Part shown: piece by piece, positions 30,201 to 38,171 of the stretch
Layout of the letters: every line of letters begins with the position of its first letter
Numbering within the stretch: the first letter of the stretch is position 1
Source: Chara braunii
Taxonomy: Eukaryota > Streptophyta > Charophyceae > Charales > Characeae
Assembly: GCA_003427395.1 (NCBI GenBank)
Contig: BFEA01000921.1
Span: 93,029 to 131,199 of the forward strand
Direction of reading: 5' to 3'
DNA length: 38,171 nt
Made by a program: the position numbers and the translations under genes
The notes under the pieces: generated by a model
Told to the model about the DNA's origin: nothing
Databases searched by the model: none
The model's input: the letters and a program-made list of their open reading frames with translations, nothing else

Positions 30201-31952
30201 CATCTAGTCAAAGCTAGCAACCACAGGACAATGATGCCCCTGTTTGTTAACTTTGACCAGCTATTAAAATTTCTTTCTTCATAAGCGGGTGCACAGGATA
30301 TCCTTCGGAGAGAGGGCCAGGTACTGTAGAACAACACCCTAGTTAAACGCTTTATCGAAAAGCCAAACTTCTGAGATCAACTTCTTAATATTACTGACTA
30401 AGCATTTATAAGAAGGAAACGAGCAAATTTTAATCAACTACTTCGAGAAGAATTCCATCATTGAATATGCCACGCAAGCGATATATAAGTTTTAGCCTCA
30501 TCGAACAATTAACAGACCACTCAATACAAATGTCACATTCGGTTAAGGAATTTGAATGAGGTGATGTCACAATGTCTTCTAGTGATCTCTCTAACCTTGT
30601 TAGCTTTTAGCCAATCGCATGCCCACAGAGTTTTCTCCACAATTAGAGCATCATGAGTTTGTCCCGAACCAACACCCTGACGCTATGTTTCTGATCACCC
30701 GTAGAGGGAGCTTACAGCGAAGCTAACTTCTCACGATGTGGCTTGACTACTATCCCCCTATTTTCCCAGCACTCTATGGCCATTCCTCTTGAAATCCTTG
30801 GCACCTGTATTGTACGAGTTAACACTCGACGTCAGTTAGCGCTAGTCAATCAAGCTAACTAATTATTCACTAATCGAGGAACAAATTAAGGAAAAGAAAT
30901 GTCCAGCGTGTATGCAAGGAAGTGGGGTTGCGACAAGTGACCTTCCCATGTTGAGCGATCATACTTCCCAATTAACGGCAATGCTAAGGCAGGCGCCCTA
31001 CGACTGTAGGACATTTACACTACAACTTCTTGTCACCAGTTACCCGCTCGATCGACTCTCGCATAACGACTGGCCAAGGTTCACGCGGTAAAAATAGGGC
31101 ATGTATCCTCTGACGCAGATGGGTATTTTAGGTAAGTGATATCAACCTCAAGAAACGGTCGGACCGCCGACAACCTTCTCACTTACAACTCCATCACCTA
31201 GGCATGATCGGGCACAGGGGTCAGTAAGTGCTCTTTTCATGAGTTTTCAACTCGGATTAGATACGAGTCATGCTTGTCCTGAGCTACGGGCGTCAACAAC
31301 GATGGTTCTTGCGCAACCTAGTTCCTGTCCTGCTCGCCGTCCGTTTGTTACCCTCTATACTCTTGCGTCTCTTCGCTGATCGCGCCCATCTTCACTTCGT
31401 ATAACTTTGTCCTCTCGAGTCTCCTTCTTGTCAATCTCCCCTCGTACTCTCCCCTTTGATCATAAGGCAATCAGTTCTTTACCATACTGATCAGGCATGT
31501 ACTGAGTGAGCGGGAATATACGCGCAGAATTCTTCTTGTCAGCCTGCTCAAGAGGGCTACGGCGGCAGCAACAAGGACATACAAGAGAGAGTCTTTTCTA
31601 ACCGCAGTGTGAGGGTGGCGTGAGAGGATCTCTCACTGGAGGCACATGAAAAATCTCCACTTGTCAGATCCTCTTTTATCCTTTCATCGTTCACTAGTGC
31701 CCTGCACCTATCTCCTTTCCCCGGTCTCCTGCAGTCCGTGAGCTCTCAACACTACTCTTTGCTGCTCGCGATAGGACGTCAACTGGAAGCTCCCTCCGTC
31801 GCCCATGCTCACGCGTCTCTCACGGGCTTGTTCTCGCCGCAGCTCAATCTTTGCTCTTCTGTAACTGTCTCGCCCCGCTGCCCTCTGTTTTCCTGGTCTC
31901 GACGCCCTTGGTCGTGCCCCTCTCCCAAGAGTCGACTCCCACGCTTTTCAGT
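27211..31952 (-). other. L2 interior, decayed, no confident gene
   Basis: About 4.7 kb with no frame above ~100 codons that shows a family motif. The part next to ORF-C resembles the same part of L1, and the part next to ORF-N keeps the continuation of ORF-N. Longer frames at 27579-27863 (plus) and elsewhere have low-complexity or random composition. Nothing else is seen. Confidence 0.45.
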
Positions 31953-32444
31953 CTAGCGGCGCCGGTCTCCCCGTCGTCTGGAATTGGCCTTTGGGCCCCT
32001 CTCCACTAGTTCAGTGGGAGGATGGTCCTGACCCCACTGGTCCAGTCCATGCCGGGACAAGGTCTCCGCGTTCAGGTCACTGGTGTCGCTCTCAGCCTCA
32101 GTGTCCCGATCCAGGTGTTGCTGCTCCCGCTCTGCCGTATCCGTGGATGTCCCCTCGTCCAGGTATGCAACAGTCACTCTCATCTCGTCCGTGACCCCGT
32201 CCCGACTGCATCTCATTTCTGCGCGGTCTCTAGCCTGAGTAATCGCCATCTGCAGGTCTCGGTCCACCCTCATTTCTTCCTCTCTCCCCCCTTCTACGTT
32301 TATCTTCATCTTCAACTCCCGCCTGCCGTAGCTGTAGTCTAGCACAACCGTCACTGTAGGTCCGTCTCTTGACATCCGCTCCCATCTGCAGAGGGACTGG
32401 ATGCACCTCGGCCTATAGCCATACAACCCACTGCTTCACACCAT
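31953..32444 (-). pseudogene. ORF-N of L2 with an early TGA
   Basis: The start ATG (complement of 32442-32444) is followed by GTG and then TGA at 32436-32438, where L1 has CGA (Arg). After that the frame is open for about 157 codons: YGYRPRCIQSLCRWERMS, a TVTVVLDYSYGRRELKMKINVEGG segment, MAITQARDRAEMRC and an acidic tail, then DQWGQDHPPTELVERGPKA, which lies beyond the L1 stop. It is therefore longer than the L1 copy. Function unknown. Confidence 0.55.
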
Positions 32445-33772
32445 GGTTGCCTTTTCAAAGATACCGGCTTCTAGATAGCCATCCCCAAACACGAGGGCGG
32501 ACACTCAAACGTTCTCCCACACTCGCCACACTGGCCAGCCCTCTCCTTAGGGCTCACTAGTACCCGGCGCAGCGAGGTAGCCCAAGCTCAGATTGAGGTG
32601 CAACTTAACTAGCAAGCCCACCCTCGCTTTATAAGGTTGCGTTCCACCGTGATCCCTGTGCTCTGAACGGGGGAGCTACAAACCAGACTCTAGTATTCCG
32701 ATTTTCCAGTAAATCTGTAACTCACAAATTAGTGGAACAAAACGAAAATAAAACAAAAGGGAAAATCAGGAGATAGGGCACCAACGGTCATTGTGCCGAC
32801 TTTCCGCGCGAAGTGACCGCCACCTATGCAGGGGTCCCATAACGGGATGCTGACCGACAACCCTCCTGGTCTAAAAGGAAACGCCGAATTATAGTCACCG
32901 GGTACCCGTGTCTGATGGCAAGGAGGGGGCTTATGACTCTCCACTGAGGAGGGTGATAAGCCTCCTACCAATGCGGCCGCGGGTCTCCCCTCTTTTGGGG
33001 TCTTACCTGCGCGGAGTTCAGTCGGGCAGATCCAGCGCAGGCGATATATGAGGGGTCGGGCCAGCCTAGACCGTAGACCACAGTTTGAGCTCGGAGTTTG
33101 AGCCGTTGGCCTTCCCGCAAAATGACAGGCCAAAAGGAAAATTGAGAAAAATTAATAATGATAATAATATTAATAATAATAATAATAATAATAATCATAA
33201 TAATAATAACAATAAAATAAAACAATGAAAGAAGAGAAATCATAACGCCGCCACGGTCAGAGGTCACTAGATCGTCCCAAACTAAAGCAAGGGTCCAGAT
33301 CTGCACGCGGATCTAACACTTGACTTCCTTTTTCTCTTCTTATCCCCCCTTTTCCTTTTCTTTCTTTTTCTCTTACCCCTTTTCTGTTCGACTGTAACAG
33401 TGAGCCTACGCACCTAACCCATAACCTGACCAGGGATCGATCGGCGCACAGTAGAAATGATTGTGCCGGCCTATTTACCTCCGCGTCCCTGGGCGAGCCC
33501 GACGGCTACTACGGCCACAGGCCGGTAGTGCTCTGCTGTATAGCAGGGCACCGAGCCTGCGTGGACCAATGGAAAGTCCAGTAGCGTACCCCCAACCTTT
33601 TGCTAAGGTGCGCGCCAACTGGACCGGTCCATAACAGGGCATAACCCAGGTGTACCAAAAGAGCCACAGAGGTTCGGAACGGCCCGACGAGCCGCCAGCG
33701 TCTGAGCAGGGCGCTGTTACCAAGCAGGAGCCTGGCACACAGAGGAGGGCCGGGACACCGCACCCTTTGACA
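32445..33772 (-). promoter_or_regulatory. L2 5' block with TATA box
   Basis: Counterpart of 4310-5634. TATAAAG is on the minus strand (plus coordinates 32637-32643), in the context AACCTTATAAAGCGAGG, about 195 bases before the ORF-N ATG. Shared palindromic motifs (CCCCAAAAGAGGGG, CCCGTTATGGGACC) are retained. A stretch with GCGCAGGTAAGACC near 33000 could be a splice donor. An (AAT)n microsatellite at about 33150-33215 corresponds to a shorter AT-rich run in L1. Confidence 0.5.
33150..33215. repeat. (AAT)n microsatellite inside L2
   Basis: Runs of AATAATAAT interrupted by CAT and AAC triplets. In L1 the matching place (4845-4862) is only a short TTATTATTACTATTATC run, so the tract expanded after the copies separated, or shrank in L1. 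Confidence 0.75.
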
Positions 33773-33776
33773 CCGG

Positions 33777-34225
33777 GTCTGCTCGCGTGGTAGCCGGTGG
33801 GCGACGGTGGTCCTCGGGAAGAGGGCGCGCATGTGGGGGAGAGGGAGGTGAGGCAGAGAGGGAGAAGAGGCATGTACCTGGTGTATGCTGGCAGTCTGCA
33901 TTGGCGACGTCATCACGTACATTGGTCTTCAAAGTGACTCCTGTTGCATAATAATGCATATACATAGTGTGGGCTAGTATAGGCTGAGTAGAGTAGGCTG
34001 GGCGCTGTGCGCCAATCAAGAAGAGCAACATTGGATACTAGGTTGGTGTGGCAAGAGAGTGTCGACATTGACATTGAGTTCATTGTATTGCTCTTATTTG
34101 ACTGGTATCTCGGTGCATTGTGCTTTCTGCTTGTTACATGACTATCTGGTCTACGGCGGATATTGCAATTCGGTTTTCTGCCTATCGATCTCGCTCATAT
34201 TCCTTGCAATTGCTCATTTTTCTTG
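33777..34225 (-). repeat. R-E: 5' part of the R repeat split by L2
   Basis: Read on the minus strand it follows R-A and R-B: TTGCAAGGAATATGAGCGAGAT, GTCAATGTCGAC, TTGGCGCACAGCGCCCAGCC, GCCAATGCAGACTG then ACCAGGTACATGCC, and ACCACCGTCGCCC before the CCGG where L2 enters. It continues in R-D at 26059. Confidence 0.65.
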
Positions 34226-35330
34226 CGAAAGCAAAAAAGAGAAAAAAAATCCTCAGAGGAAAGTAACTTGCAAGGAACATGAGTATGGACGAAGCACAGA
34301 AATCCAGAATGCAAAATCACACTGAAGTCCAAGTATTCAAAGCCAAAGCAGATAGCACATGGAACNGAGTAACCATCCCATTGAGAATGATACAGAAGAA
34401 TCGTGAGTCAATGTCCATGCCCAACAGGGCAACACCAACAGCATAACCCAAATGTAGCTCTCTCTTGTGAATGGCGCCAGGCGCCCTATCTACTCTACAG
34501 NCNATCCTACAACTACANCAATGAACANCAACCAGACAACTTGACNACCAGCGAGTGATGATGTCAACACCAATGCAGACCTCCACCATCACCAGGTACG
34601 TGTCCTCTTCCCCACACTCTCCCTTGTACCCACACAGCGCCCTTCACCTCCGAAGTACCACCNTCGCCCTCACCTCCCCTGCACCCTCTTACGGCCCGGC
34701 TATGGCCGCCAGTGCTCTGCAAGCAGGCAGNGCCCTACCGCCTAGCGCTGCCCTGCTTCTTCTTAGCGCAGCGCTGCTTCTGCATTAGCGCAGCACACTT
34801 GCATCTGCGCAGCGTGCCCGCATATGCCAGCATTGGCCAAGATGCCCGNTGCCTCGCCCTGCTTGCCTATATGCCAGTGCAGTGTGTGGGCGGCCTCCCT
34901 TCAGCCTGTGACCGGGGCCCAGAGGCTGAAGCCAACTCGATAGAGTTGGGCCCCGGGGTAAGGCAGTTGCGCCTCCTTCATCAAGGCCTGCGGCCAGATT
35001 CAGACAGTGGGCCGATTTCCCTTTGGCATTTTCGGCCTCTCTTCCCAGCATGCATTGTCGGCCTCACGTTCAGATGCCCAGGGCCTAACCAACTCAGAGG
35101 CCCTGAGCTCTCAGCATTTGCTGAAATCCGAGCACTCCAACCAACTGGCGTGCTGCAACTGTATGGACCCCACTTCGTGAAATGTTACACAGAGGGCTGT
35201 TGTCAATTTGCTGGCCCGCCTTCACTTAGGGCGGGCACTAGGCTTGCTGGGGCCTTAGCCCAGAACATGTACATCATGGCAAGGCCCCTACTTGAGGGCT
35301 CAATCCTCACAAACTGATGTATTGAGTCTA
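34215..35330 (+). repeat. R-B: uninterrupted R repeat
   Basis: Landmarks in order: CTTGCAAGGAACATGAG, GAAATCCAGAATGCAAAATCACAC, GGCGCCAGGCGCCC, CACCAATGCAGACC, CATCACCAGGTACGTG, GCCCGGCTATGGCCGCC, several GCGCAGC/GCGCTGC words, CCAACTGGCG, CCCGCCTTCACTTAGGGCGGGC and GAGGGCTCAATCCTCAC at the end. Nine or so single Ns (34366 to 34849) mark low-quality assembly. An open frame of 201 codons (34712-35317) is not shared with R-A and is not called. R-B starts where minus-strand R-E starts, so the two are head to head. Confidence 0.6.
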
Positions 35331-35717
35331 TTAGAGCACATGCAGGGAAATGTGGGAAAAACACGAAAAGCAATCCCAGTGATTTGTACCCAAAGTGTAG
35401 GGCATGAGATTTGTGAAAAGAGACCCACACACACACACAGAAAAAAAGAACCCACACACACAAGACACAAGAATACGACGTATACAGGATGGAATTCTAC
35501 ATGGTCACAGAAATGGTGTCCCTCTCCTCTGTTGTTGTTTTTGTTGTTGTTGCTCTCCTGAGTTTGCAGTTGGTCACATCTTGCAGTTCTCCCATCACAG
35601 TCACTTCTCTTTTGTGGTTAATTTTGCAAAGGCTGTTTTGTGGATCATTTGATAGGAAACACTTGTTTTTAATCTCTTTGTGATTCTCCTTTCTGATTTC
35701 CTGATGGTGGATGCTTC
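35331..35717. other. Region upstream of the host-like gene
   Basis: It contains CA-rich runs (CACACACACACA near 35428 and 35452), a TTGTTGTTGTTTTTGTTGTTGTTG run near 35530 and T-rich sequence ending TTCATGCTTGCAG at 35714-35726, which could be a 3' splice site. There is no clear TATA box. No gene is seen. Confidence 0.35.
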
Positions 35718-37007
35718 ATGCTTGCAGTGACACGTGGCCAGTCAGGAAGGACAGCCTGCCGTTCTATGGAGCTGCGTCATACTTGTGGAAAAGCCCTTTT
35801 GGGCCATTCCCATGGACCGCATACCGTTGTCCCTACCTCCACCACCCGGCGTGTCCTAAGATACAGGTCTCTCATGACTTATCTTCCATATATCTGTGCA
35901 CTGCTCTTTGCGGGAGGACTACTGCTCACGGGATTAATCTTGGAAACCTCAATAATTGCAGAACCGGGCAGTGACCGAGTGCGCTCCCGCCTCCTCCAGG
36001 CGTCTGTTGTGGCTCCACCTGTGACTCCACCATCTCCGGCCTATGTTATGGAGCCACCTGCACCCCCACCATCTCCGGCCTCTGTTATGCCTCCCCCTGC
36101 ACCACCGCCATCTCTGGCTTTGGGTATGGCTCCATCCACAAGGCCGCCATCTCCAGCCTCTGTTATAGATAGACCTACAGCCCGGCCATCTGTGCCTATA
36201 CCCGAATCGAAGGTGCTCCATGAGTCGTTGTTTGTGAAACAATCAAGCAGAGTCGCAATCTACCACGCAATGGCAAACGCTAATTTTTCGTCATCCCGTA
36301 ATGACTGTGGGCAAATCATCTATCACCTGGCAGTTTCTGCTGTTGATTCCACTCTGTACTACATGCTGGCCGACTTTTGCTGGGGCAAAGAGCAAGAGTG
36401 GCTAAGCATGTCCCTCAGGAGAGCTAATGTCTCCCTGGAGCAGCAAGATACTATCTACCCAGATGAGGACGAGTCACTTGTCGTCACGTTCTGGTGGCCA
36501 TACTCGAGACCAAACGGTACACGTATCTCTCGGAAGATCTCTGGGCAGATTAGCAACGAGGCCATGGCAAGGCTTATGGGATTGACTATAGCACGAGATG
36601 GAACACATCTTTTTCTGTGTACGATTCCTACCAATGGGATTCCTACCAGTGGGAGTGGATTGTCAACAAAGACATCGGTATCAACGGTTGACGGATCCCG
36701 GCGCTCTCTGGAGGTACGACTGTTCGACGACGTTAGCTTTTCTATCGACCCAAACAAGACAAGACTTTACGTGGTATATGCTTATACCTTGCGAATACTC
36801 TCAACGCCGCTTAGCGATACCGGTGTGAGGAATCCCGGGAAAGGGTCGCCTACCGTTCACCGAAACCAAGGGCAACGGCGCCTGTCACTCGCCACGCCCG
36901 CCTCCGAGGTCCTCGGCGATCAGCAGGGTGATGGCCTCAGCACTCACCTGCTGCATGGCCATTATGAGTTTCATGTCCGAAGACTCTCGCTGCCTGTAGG
37001 ATTATAA
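35718..37007 (+). CDS. Predicted membrane-anchored protein with PPSP repeat stalk and propeller-like domain
   Basis: A 429-codon open frame; the ATG at 35766 (residue 17) is also possible. Residues ~55-74 (YLPYICALLFAGGLLLTGLI) form one membrane segment after an arginine-rich cytosolic side, suggesting a signal anchor. Residues 104-155 are four tandem 13-residue units beginning P-P-S-P/L-A (39 bp each, 36027-36182), a wall-type proline-rich stalk. Residues ~165-365 form a beta-rich ectodomain; TIARDGTHLFLCTI and FSIDPNKTRLYVVYAYTLRILS resemble blades of NHL/SMP-30-like propellers. All Trp codons are TGG and no stop interrupts. After residue ~368 the character changes, and a GT at 36823 could be a splice donor, so the true C-terminus may lie in later exons. 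The family was not identified; receptor-like or wall-associated roles are inference. Confidence 0.6.
   Translation: MLAVTRGQSGRTACRSMELRHTCGKALLGHSHGPHTVVPTSTTRRVLRYRSLMTYLPYICALLFAGGLLLTGLILETSIIAEPGSDRVRSRLLQASVVAPPVTPPSPAYVMEPPAPPPSPASVMPPPAPPPSLALGMAPSTRPPSPASVIDRPTARPSVPIPESKVLHESLFVKQSSRVAIYHAMANANFSSSRNDCGQIIYHLAVSAVDSTLYYMLADFCWGKEQEWLSMSLRRANVSLEQQDTIYPDEDESLVVTFWWPYSRPNGTRISRKISGQISNEAMARLMGLTIARDGTHLFLCTIPTNGIPTSGSGLSTKTSVSTVDGSRRSLEVRLFDDVSFSIDPNKTRLYVVYAYTLRILSTPLSDTGVRNPGKGSPTVHRNQGQRRLSLATPASEVLGDQQGDGLSTHLLHGHYEFHVRRLSLPVGL
36027..36182 (+). repeat. Four tandem 39-bp units encoding PPSP-type 13-mers
   Basis: Each unit starts CCA/CCG-CCA-TCT and encodes P-P-S-(P/L)-A-x-x-(M/I) followed by proline-rich residues. 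Units begin at 36027, 36066, 36105 and 36144. The in-frame period keeps the protein open. Confidence 0.75.
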
Positions 37008-37260
37008 TGAGATTAATTNATCAGAAATATTCGCCGTTCTTCGGGCTCGCCTTTAGCGGTAGGGCCCCCCAACCCCCGTCACTCTCTCTCCGTCTCATCA
37101 GCCTCACATACTCTAGGGGTTCAACCGGGCTCAGACGCCCAGTTCGCTGTATTAGACTCAAAAGTTCCCAAGCGTTCTCAAGCTTAACCAAGTATCCCCG
37201 TACAACTCAAAAGAAGAGATTAAATAAATTATACTTTAAATGAGTAACAAATAAAAATAA
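37008..37260. other. Spacer after the host-like gene
   Basis: No gene is seen. A single N lies at 37019. AT-rich sequence with AAATAAATTA and AAATAAAAATAA near 37221-37258 could provide polyadenylation signals. Confidence 0.3.
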
Positions 37261-37820
37261 GTTCACTTGAAATGTCCTCTCCCGCTGGCAGCGGGTTGCC
37301 TGATTTGCAGTTCACTTGAAATACCTCCCCCCGCTGGCAGCGATTTACCTGATTGGCAGTTGGCCAATTGGCAGATCACGAGAGATGTGGTCTACCGCAA
37401 GCAGTGGGTTGCCCGACTGACAGATTACTGGAAGTGTGCTCTCCCGCTAGCAGCGGGTTGCCTGCTTGGTGGTTCACTTGAAATGTCCTCTCCCGCTGGC
37501 AGTGGGTTGCCTGATTGGCAGTTCACTCGAAATGTACCCTCCCGCTGGCAGCGGGTTGCCTGGTTGGCAAGTCACTGGAAACGTGCTCCCCCGCTAGCAG
37601 CGGGGATGCAAGTAGTGTTCAATTGCCAGATTGATGTGTCTGGCTGCTCCCGCTATCATTGGGGGTACTTGAAATGCTTGATTACCGAATCAGGGAAACT
37701 GGTTGTTCCCGTACTCAGCGAGTATACTTGGAATGCTCAATTACAGAATTGATGAAAATGGTCGTTCCCACTATCAGCAATTATACTTGGAATGCTCGGT
37801 TACCGGATTGGTGAAAAATG
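37261..37820 (+). repeat. Minisatellite, 49-bp unit, diverging to ~58-60 bp units
   Basis: The unit GTTCACTTGAAATGTCCTCT + CCCGCTGGCAGCGGGTTGCC + TGATTTGCA (49 bp) recurs from 37261 with variable fidelity (starts near 37261, 37310, 37470, 37519). CCGCTGGCAGCGG can form a small hairpin. From about 37620 the units lengthen and read ACTTGGAATGCTC-ATTAC with TGTTCCC-CTATCAGC. The open frame 37267-37752 follows the repeats through all three phases and is not called a gene. Confidence 0.8.
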
Positions 37821-38040
37821 GCTGGATGTAAACTTCTCCTTATCTCTCCTACTTCGTGCGTCAGTAGCTGCTATTCCCGCTAGCTTGATCTACCGTAGAC
37901 GGTCGTCCGGGTAGGTGCGTGGAATATCCACAAATACATACATAAATAAATTAATAAAAATCTCTCAGTCACTCTCCTCCACTCTCTCACTTTCTAACTT
38001 CGATTCTCTCCTTTCTTCCCCCATCAACACACTTTTTTTT

Positions 38041-38150
<110 letters not shown>

Positions 38151-38171
38151 GGCGAGGGGAAAAGGGAAGGG

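Larger units (their letters stand above)
26064..33772 (-). mobile_element. L2: large unclassified element, minus-strand copy, 7.7 kb
   Basis: Read on the minus strand it starts TGTCAAAGGG and ends TGCGACA, flanked on both sides by CCGG (26060-26063 and 33773-33776). The R repeat into which it is inserted shows one CCGG in the uninterrupted copy R-B at the same place, supporting these borders. The order is a 5' block with TATA box (33772-32445), ORF-N (32444-31953 region), a decayed interior, ORF-C (27210-26554) and a 3' noncoding end. There are no RT, integrase or transposase motifs and no repeated LTR. An (AAT)n tract lies in the 5' block. Confidence 0.65.

Noticed and set aside
26057-33798. 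8-bp match ACCGGCTA as target duplication of L2
   Set aside because: It is present (26057-26064 and 33791-33798), but alignment with R-B and the L1 start favour the CCGG borders with TGTC...GACA ends.
34712-35317. 201-codon open frame in R-B
   Set aside because: It is not conserved in R-A or R-D, contains unresolved bases and is explained by GC-rich repeat sequence.
37261-37620. CRISPR-like spaced repeats
   Set aside because: Units are contiguous tandem repeats without unique spacers, in a eukaryotic context.
37267-37752. 161-codon open frame
   Set aside because: It follows a 49-bp minisatellite whose period is not a multiple of three.

Overview
This window looks like a repeat-dominated nuclear region of a large eukaryotic genome. 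It has three different Ty3/gypsy retrotransposons (one with an integrase-linked chromodomain), several nested cut-and-paste elements with 8-bp target duplications, minisatellites, microsatellites and scaffold N gaps. Only one stretch looks like a host gene: a membrane-anchored protein with a tandem proline/serine (PPSP) stalk. That stalk type, and the mix of chromoviruses with hAT-like elements, makes a green-lineage organism (alga or plant) my best guess. A fungus or other eukaryote is not excluded.

Layout. 1-190: right end of a GC-rich foldback element. 191-4309: gypsy-1, 5'-truncated, pol in one frame with five stops, then a repeat-rich tail, polypurine tract and LTR start. 4310-12239: L1, a ~7.9 kb unclassified element with a TATA-type promoter block and two unrecognised ORFs (ORF-N, ORF-C); a hAT-like element with an 845-base N gap (10123-11167) sits in ORF-C. 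12240-18069: gypsy-2, a chromovirus (gag, protease, RT, RNase H, integrase, chromodomain) followed by an LTR start. 18540-20281: foldback sequence and one copy (R-A) of a ~1.2 kb GC-rich repeat, R. 20478-25640: gypsy-3, very decayed and split by at least five insertions. 25640-34225 is nested: an R copy in minus orientation (pieces R-D and R-E) is split by L2, a minus-strand copy of L, at a CCGG site. 34215-35330: a second R copy (R-B), head to head with R-E. 35718-37007: the host-like gene. 37261-37820: a 49-bp minisatellite. 38041-38146: a CT microsatellite at the right edge.

How it fits together. L1 and L2 are inverted copies about 14 kb apart. They share the 5' promoter block, ORF-N, ORF-C and the 3' noncoding end, which lets one copy serve as the 'empty site' for insertions in the other. 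The least explained part is a set of short non-autonomous elements (18.6-24.6 kb): their terminal repeats differ, each with its own iterated GC-rich motif, yet they share an almost unchanged ~75-bp AT-rich core. In-frame TGA codons recur at positions expected to be tryptophan in several unrelated elements. All assignments come from reading the sequence and family motifs; no database search was made.
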